A DNA stretch of 23,565 nt from JAGUYA01 sp043802425 (GTDB lineage: Bacteria; Omnitrophota; Gorgyraeia; Gygaellales; Profunditerraquicolaceae): positions 1 to 23,565 of the forward strand of contig JAZDLA010000052.1 of NCBI GenBank assembly GCA_043802425.1, written 5' to 3'. The notes under the pieces were generated by a model. That model was not told the DNA's origin. It saw only the letters and a program-made list of their open reading frames with translations, and did not search any database. Made by a program: the position numbers and the translations under genes. Shown in pieces: positions 20,352 to 23,565 of the stretch. Position 1 is the stretch's first letter, and the number at the start of each line of letters is the position of its first letter.

Positions 20352-21659
20352 ATGAATATTTCTATTATTGGTACAGGTTATGTGGGGTTAGTCACAGGAG
20401 CTTGTTTTGCGGAATTAGGTAATAAGGTTATTTGCGCTGACAATAATTCTAAAAAGATAGCAGGCCTTAAGAAGGGTATAATTCCTATATATGAACCGGG
20501 CCTTGAGGAACTAGTAAAGATTAACGTAAAAAAGAAGAGGATCTCCTTTACCGCCAGTATTAAAGAAGCAGTGCAGAAGTCAGAGGTGATATTTATTGCT
20601 GTTGGGACGCCTTCTTTAGAAAACGGCGAAGCAGATTTGACGGGTGTTGAGGATGTGGCGCATAATATAGCGCTAAATTTGACCGGGTACCGGCTTATTG
20701 TGGAAAAATCTACGGTCCCGGTTGAGACGGGTAACTGGGTAAAACAGACCATCGCCGCCCATGTTAAGCATAAAATTAAATTTGATATTGCCTCTAACCC
20801 GGAATTCTTAAGAGAAGGCCAGGCAATAAATGATTTTATGCATCCAGATAGAGTTGTTATAGGCGTAGAATCCAGAAAGGCAAAGGAGATACTCCTTAAC
20901 TTATACAAACCCTTGAATGCGCCGCTAGTGGTTACGGATATTAAATCTGCGGAGCTAATTAAACACGCCTCCAATTCTTTCCTGGCCACTAAGATATCTT
21001 TTATTAACGCCATCTCCCAGATTTGCGATAAGGTGGGTGCAGATGCAGCAGAAGTGGCGCAGGGGATGGGTATGGATAAAAGGATCGGCCCGGGCTTCTT
21101 GAACGCAGGTATAGGTTATGGTGGTTCATGTTTCCCGAAAGATGTGGATGCTTTTATCACCATATCGGAGAAGTTAGGCTGTAGTTTTGATTTACTTAAG
21201 AAGGTCAGGGAGATTAATCAGCAGCAAAAAGAGTTATTTTTAAACAAAATCAAGGATGCGCTCTGGATAATCAAAGATAAGACCATAGGAATACTGGGCC
21301 TGTCGTTTAAGCCAAACACCGACGATATACGTAGTGCTCCGGCAATAGATATAATCCGCGCCCTGCAGTCAGAAGGCGCTAAAATAAAAGCCTACGATCC
21401 CTGCGCTATGGAGAAAGCAAAAGAGGTACTGGAGAAGATCAAGTTTTGTAAAGACCCCTATGAAGCAGCCAAAGAAAGCGACTGCCTACTGGGTCTTACG
21501 GAATGGGATGAGTTTAAGGAATTAGATTTTGTTAAGATCAAGAAGTTGCTCAAGAGGCCTTTTTTTATAGATGGCCGCAATATCTATGAGCCCCAGCGCA
21601 TGAAAGAGCTGGGTTTTAATTATATTGCTATAGGCAGGGCAAGGGGTTTTAAAAAGTAA
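20352..21659 (+). CDS. UDP-glucose 6-dehydrogenase
   Basis: Oxidises UDP-glucose to UDP-glucuronate with two NAD+. The 435-residue length is usual. The N-terminal Rossmann motif is GTGYVGLVTGACFAELG (residues 7-23), followed by VGTPS and EKSTVPVETG. NPEFLREGQAINDFMHPDRVVIG is the substrate-binding stretch, HASNSFLATKISFINAI the central helix, and C260 in GIGYGGSCFPKD is the catalytic cysteine. GLSFKPNTDDIRSAPA and DGRNIY of the C-terminal UDP-binding domain are also intact, so the enzyme looks active. The ATG at 20352 has GAGAAGG upstream. A 53-base gap separates it from lptD, and it opens a nucleotide-sugar gene run, probably for capsule or O-polysaccharide. Confidence 0.95.
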   Translation: MNISIIGTGYVGLVTGACFAELGNKVICADNNSKKIAGLKKGIIPIYEPGLEELVKINVKKKRISFTASIKEAVQKSEVIFIAVGTPSLENGEADLTGVEDVAHNIALNLTGYRLIVEKSTVPVETGNWVKQTIAAHVKHKIKFDIASNPEFLREGQAINDFMHPDRVVIGVESRKAKEILLNLYKPLNAPLVVTDIKSAELIKHASNSFLATKISFINAISQICDKVGADAAEVAQGMGMDKRIGPGFLNAGIGYGGSCFPKDVDAFITISEKLGCSFDLLKKVREINQQQKELFLNKIKDALWIIKDKTIGILGLSFKPNTDDIRSAPAIDIIRALQSEGAKIKAYDPCAMEKAKEVLEKIKFCKDPYEAAKESDCLLGLTEWDEFKELDFVKIKKLLKRPFFIDGRNIYEPQRMKELGFNYIAIGRARGFKK

Positions 21660-21667
21660 CTAAAAAT

Positions 21668-22978
21668 ATGAATAATTTTATTAGGGAATTTAAGAGAAGA
21701 ATTAACAGGAAAGAAATCAGGGTTTCTGTTATAGGCCTGGGTTATGTGGGTTTACCATTGGCTATGGAATTTAGCAAGAAAGGATTTCATGTTTTAGGTA
21801 TAGATATTGATAAAGACAGGTTGGCCCATATTAAAAGAAAAGAATCCTACATCAGCGATATTACTACGAGTAAATTGAGGCAGGTTATAGCATCAGGTAG
21901 GTTTAGCGCCACCAGTAAATTCCAGGCCCTAAGGCAGATAGATGTAGTGATTATCTGTGTCCCTACTCCTTTAAAGAGAAAATATTACCCGGATATCTCC
22001 TACATTAAACAGGCAGTAAAATCCATAGCCAAAAATATGAAGAGGGGGAGCCTGGTGATTTTAGAGAGTACTACCTATCCGGGCACAACCGAAGAGGTGA
22101 TCTTGCCGCTTCTAGAATCAAAAGGGTTAAAGTGCGGCAAGGATTTTTACCTGGCCTTTTCTCCGGAAAGGATAGATCCGGGTAATACCAGATACCCAGT
22201 CAGTAAAATTCCCAAGGTTATCGGTGGTGTAACGCCGCAAGCTACAGAACTAACCGCTACTCTTTATAGAAACGTAATCGACAGGGTTGTTCCGGTTTCT
22301 TCCTCCAGGGTCGCAGAGGCGGTTAAATTATTAGAGAATACTTTTCGTCTGATCAATATCGGCCTCATCAATGAGTTAGCCATGATGGCACATAAGATGG
22401 ATATTAATATCTGGGAAGTTATTGAAGCAGCCAAGACTAAGCCCTTTGGTTTTATGCCTTTTTATCCGGGGCCTGGCGTAGGCGGACATTGCATACCCAA
22501 GGACCCCCTGTATCTTTATTGGAAGGCTAAACTGCATGGTTTTAAACCCCGCTTTATTAAACTCGCTTCAGAAATTATTACCAACATGCCGGAATATGTG
22601 GTAGAGCGTTTAAGCCAGATTTTAGATAAGCAGGATATTGTTTTAAGCAAAGCCAAAATTCTTCTCGTCGGCGTTACTTATAAAAAAGATATCAAAGATT
22701 TAAGGAAGTCCCCGGCCTTAGATATTATTGAAATTTTACAAAAAAATAATATTTCTGTTTCTTACTACGATCCATTAATCCCTTATTTGAAATTTAACCA
22801 TACTAACCTTAAGTCTATTAGATTAAACAGGGGGAATTTGAAGAAGTTTGACTGCGTAGTTATCAGTACGGAACACTCTAATATAGATTATCAGTTCTTA
22901 CTAAAGAATTCCCGGGCTATATTCGATACGCGTAACGTCCTTAAGGGCATCAAAAACGAGAAAGTAGTCAGACTATGA
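21668..22978 (+). CDS. UDP-N-acetylglucosamine/mannosamine 6-dehydrogenase (WbpA/WecC type)
   Basis: A nucleotide-sugar dehydrogenase of the N-acetylhexosamine branch, 436 residues. Its Rossmann motif is GLGYVGLPLAMEFSKKG (about 23-39). CVPTPL, ESTTYPGTTEEV, AFSPERIDPGN and KLLENTFRLINIGLINELA are family signatures. The catalytic C275 lies in GPGVGGHCIPKDPLYLYWKA, and TYKKDIKDLRKSPALDI belongs to the C-terminal domain. The AFSPERIDPGN and LLENTFR features favour the WbpA/TviB group (UDP-GlcNAc to UDP-GlcNAcA) over UDP-glucose dehydrogenase; WecC (UDP-ManNAc) remains possible. It follows the UDP-glucose dehydrogenase by 8 bases and overlaps the epimerase gene by 4, consistent with a pathway from UDP-GlcNAcA to UDP-GalNAcA. 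Confidence 0.9.
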   Translation: MNNFIREFKRRINRKEIRVSVIGLGYVGLPLAMEFSKKGFHVLGIDIDKDRLAHIKRKESYISDITTSKLRQVIASGRFSATSKFQALRQIDVVIICVPTPLKRKYYPDISYIKQAVKSIAKNMKRGSLVILESTTYPGTTEEVILPLLESKGLKCGKDFYLAFSPERIDPGNTRYPVSKIPKVIGGVTPQATELTATLYRNVIDRVVPVSSSRVAEAVKLLENTFRLINIGLINELAMMAHKMDINIWEVIEAAKTKPFGFMPFYPGPGVGGHCIPKDPLYLYWKAKLHGFKPRFIKLASEIITNMPEYVVERLSQILDKQDIVLSKAKILLVGVTYKKDIKDLRKSPALDIIEILQKNNISVSYYDPLIPYLKFNHTNLKSIRLNRGNLKKFDCVVISTEHSNIDYQFLLKNSRAIFDTRNVLKGIKNEKVVRL

Positions 22979-23565
22979 GCAAATTTTTAGTTACCGGAGG
23001 CGCAGGGTTTATCGGCTCGCATATTGTTGAGGCCCTTCTACAAAAAAGGCATTTCGTGCGGGTATTGGATAATTTTTCATCCGGTAAACAAGGAAATTTA
23101 GAATTTACAAAAGAGCTTAAGAGTGGGCGAACTTATGAACTGATAAAGGGCGATATTCGTTCAGCGCATACCTGCTTAGAGGCGACTAAGGGCATTGATT
23201 TTGTTCTGCATCAGGCAGCCTTAAGAAGCGTTCCGAAGTCAATGAAGAATCCAGGGGAATATAATGAAGTAAATATAAACGGTACCCTGAATATGCTGGA
23301 GGCGGCATTAAAGAATAAGGTGAAGTCTTTTGTTTTTGCTTCTTCCAGTTCAGTCTATGGTGATGTAAAAATTTTTCCGGAGAAAGAAGATTTTATCCCT
23401 TTACCAATTTCACCTTATGCTTTAACTAAGTTAGCCGGCGAACATTATTGCCGGATATTCAGCCAGCACTATGGCCTGCCGACAGTGTCGTTACGTTATT
23501 TCAATGTCTTCGGGCCCCGGCAGTCTCTCGACGATGAATATGCGGTAGTCATACCAAAATTTATC
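22975..23565 (+). CDS. NAD-dependent UDP-sugar 4-epimerase, N-terminal part (3' end outside window)
   Basis: The frame runs off the right edge after 197 codons with no stop. It begins at an ATG overlapping the previous stop (ATGA). It is an extended short-chain dehydrogenase: TGGAGFIGSHIVEALL (residues 7-22) is the NAD-binding loop, D37 follows the second strand (VLDNFSSGKQGNL), and KGDIRS and HQAALRSVPKSM lead on. The catalytic set is the serine/threonine region ASSSSVYGD plus SPYALTKLAGEHY (YxxxK), then LRYFNVFGPRQS. HQAALRSVPKSM and NVFGPRQ..D.YAVVIPKFI are typical of WbpP/TviC-type UDP-GlcNAc(A) 4-epimerases. Together with the preceding dehydrogenase this suggests UDP-GalNAcA synthesis for surface polysaccharide. 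The substrate is inferred. Confidence 0.9.
   Translation, partial: MSKFLVTGGAGFIGSHIVEALLQKRHFVRVLDNFSSGKQGNLEFTKELKSGRTYELIKGDIRSAHTCLEATKGIDFVLHQAALRSVPKSMKNPGEYNEVNINGTLNMLEAALKNKVKSFVFASSSSVYGDVKIFPEKEDFIPLPISPYALTKLAGEHYCRIFSQHYGLPTVSLRYFNVFGPRQSLDDEYAVVIPKFI

Noticed and set aside
20378..21013. 211-codon minus-strand open frame across the UDP-glucose dehydrogenase gene
   Set aside because: Antisense shadow of a clear gene; no ribosome site or domain.

Overview
The window reads as ordinary chromosome from a free-living diderm (outer-membrane-bearing) bacterium. All recognisable genes, about twenty-two, lie on the + strand and run head to tail with short gaps or 1-16 bp overlaps. Evidence for two membranes is an LptD-type outer-membrane LPS assembly protein and nucleotide-sugar genes for surface polysaccharide. 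HspR together with HrcA, a DUF1015 protein, an FmdB zinc ribbon, many tiny in-frame palindromes and moderately AT-leaning DNA remind me of candidate phylum Omnitrophota (OP3). That placement is an impression, not something proven here.

Layout. (1) 1-1190: the C-terminal end of a metallo-beta-lactamase-fold hydrolase, then a small membrane channel-like protein closed by a very strong terminator. (2) 1296-5654: a tRNA A37 modification and translation block, with miaB lacking its TRAM domain, a secreted TPR/SPOR protein, miaA and the ribosome-rescue GTPase hflX. The 286-base gap between miaA and hflX is rich in RNA-like structure. (3) 5683-10898: a complete heat-shock locus, hspR-hrcA-grpE-dnaK-dnaJ followed by an fmdB-type zinc ribbon. 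It has a promoter before hspR, a second promoter before hrcA, one near-perfect CIRCE operator and one degenerate upstream copy. (4) 10915-14213: a DUF1015 protein, accD of fatty-acid synthesis, and an orphan sugar-type ABC ATPase behind a perfect consensus promoter. (5) 14268-16477: two overlapping membrane-anchored GGDEF proteins, the second with and the first without the product-inhibition I-site. (6) 16527-20298: a ROK sugar kinase, a transaldolase-like aldolase and lptD, each overlapping the next. (7) 20352-23565: two UDP-sugar dehydrogenases and a truncated UDP-sugar 4-epimerase, probably making uronic-acid precursors for surface polysaccharide.

There is no phage, transposon, CRISPR array, rRNA or convincing tRNA. 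The most interesting signals are small. Several short palindromic or tandem repeats sit in frame inside core genes (miaB, the dnaK tail, the lptD signal peptide), and related-looking hairpins sit just ahead of the hflX and dnaK start codons. Also notable are the folded hflX leader, which can form mutually exclusive helices, and the combined HspR/HrcA control with two CIRCE-like sites.
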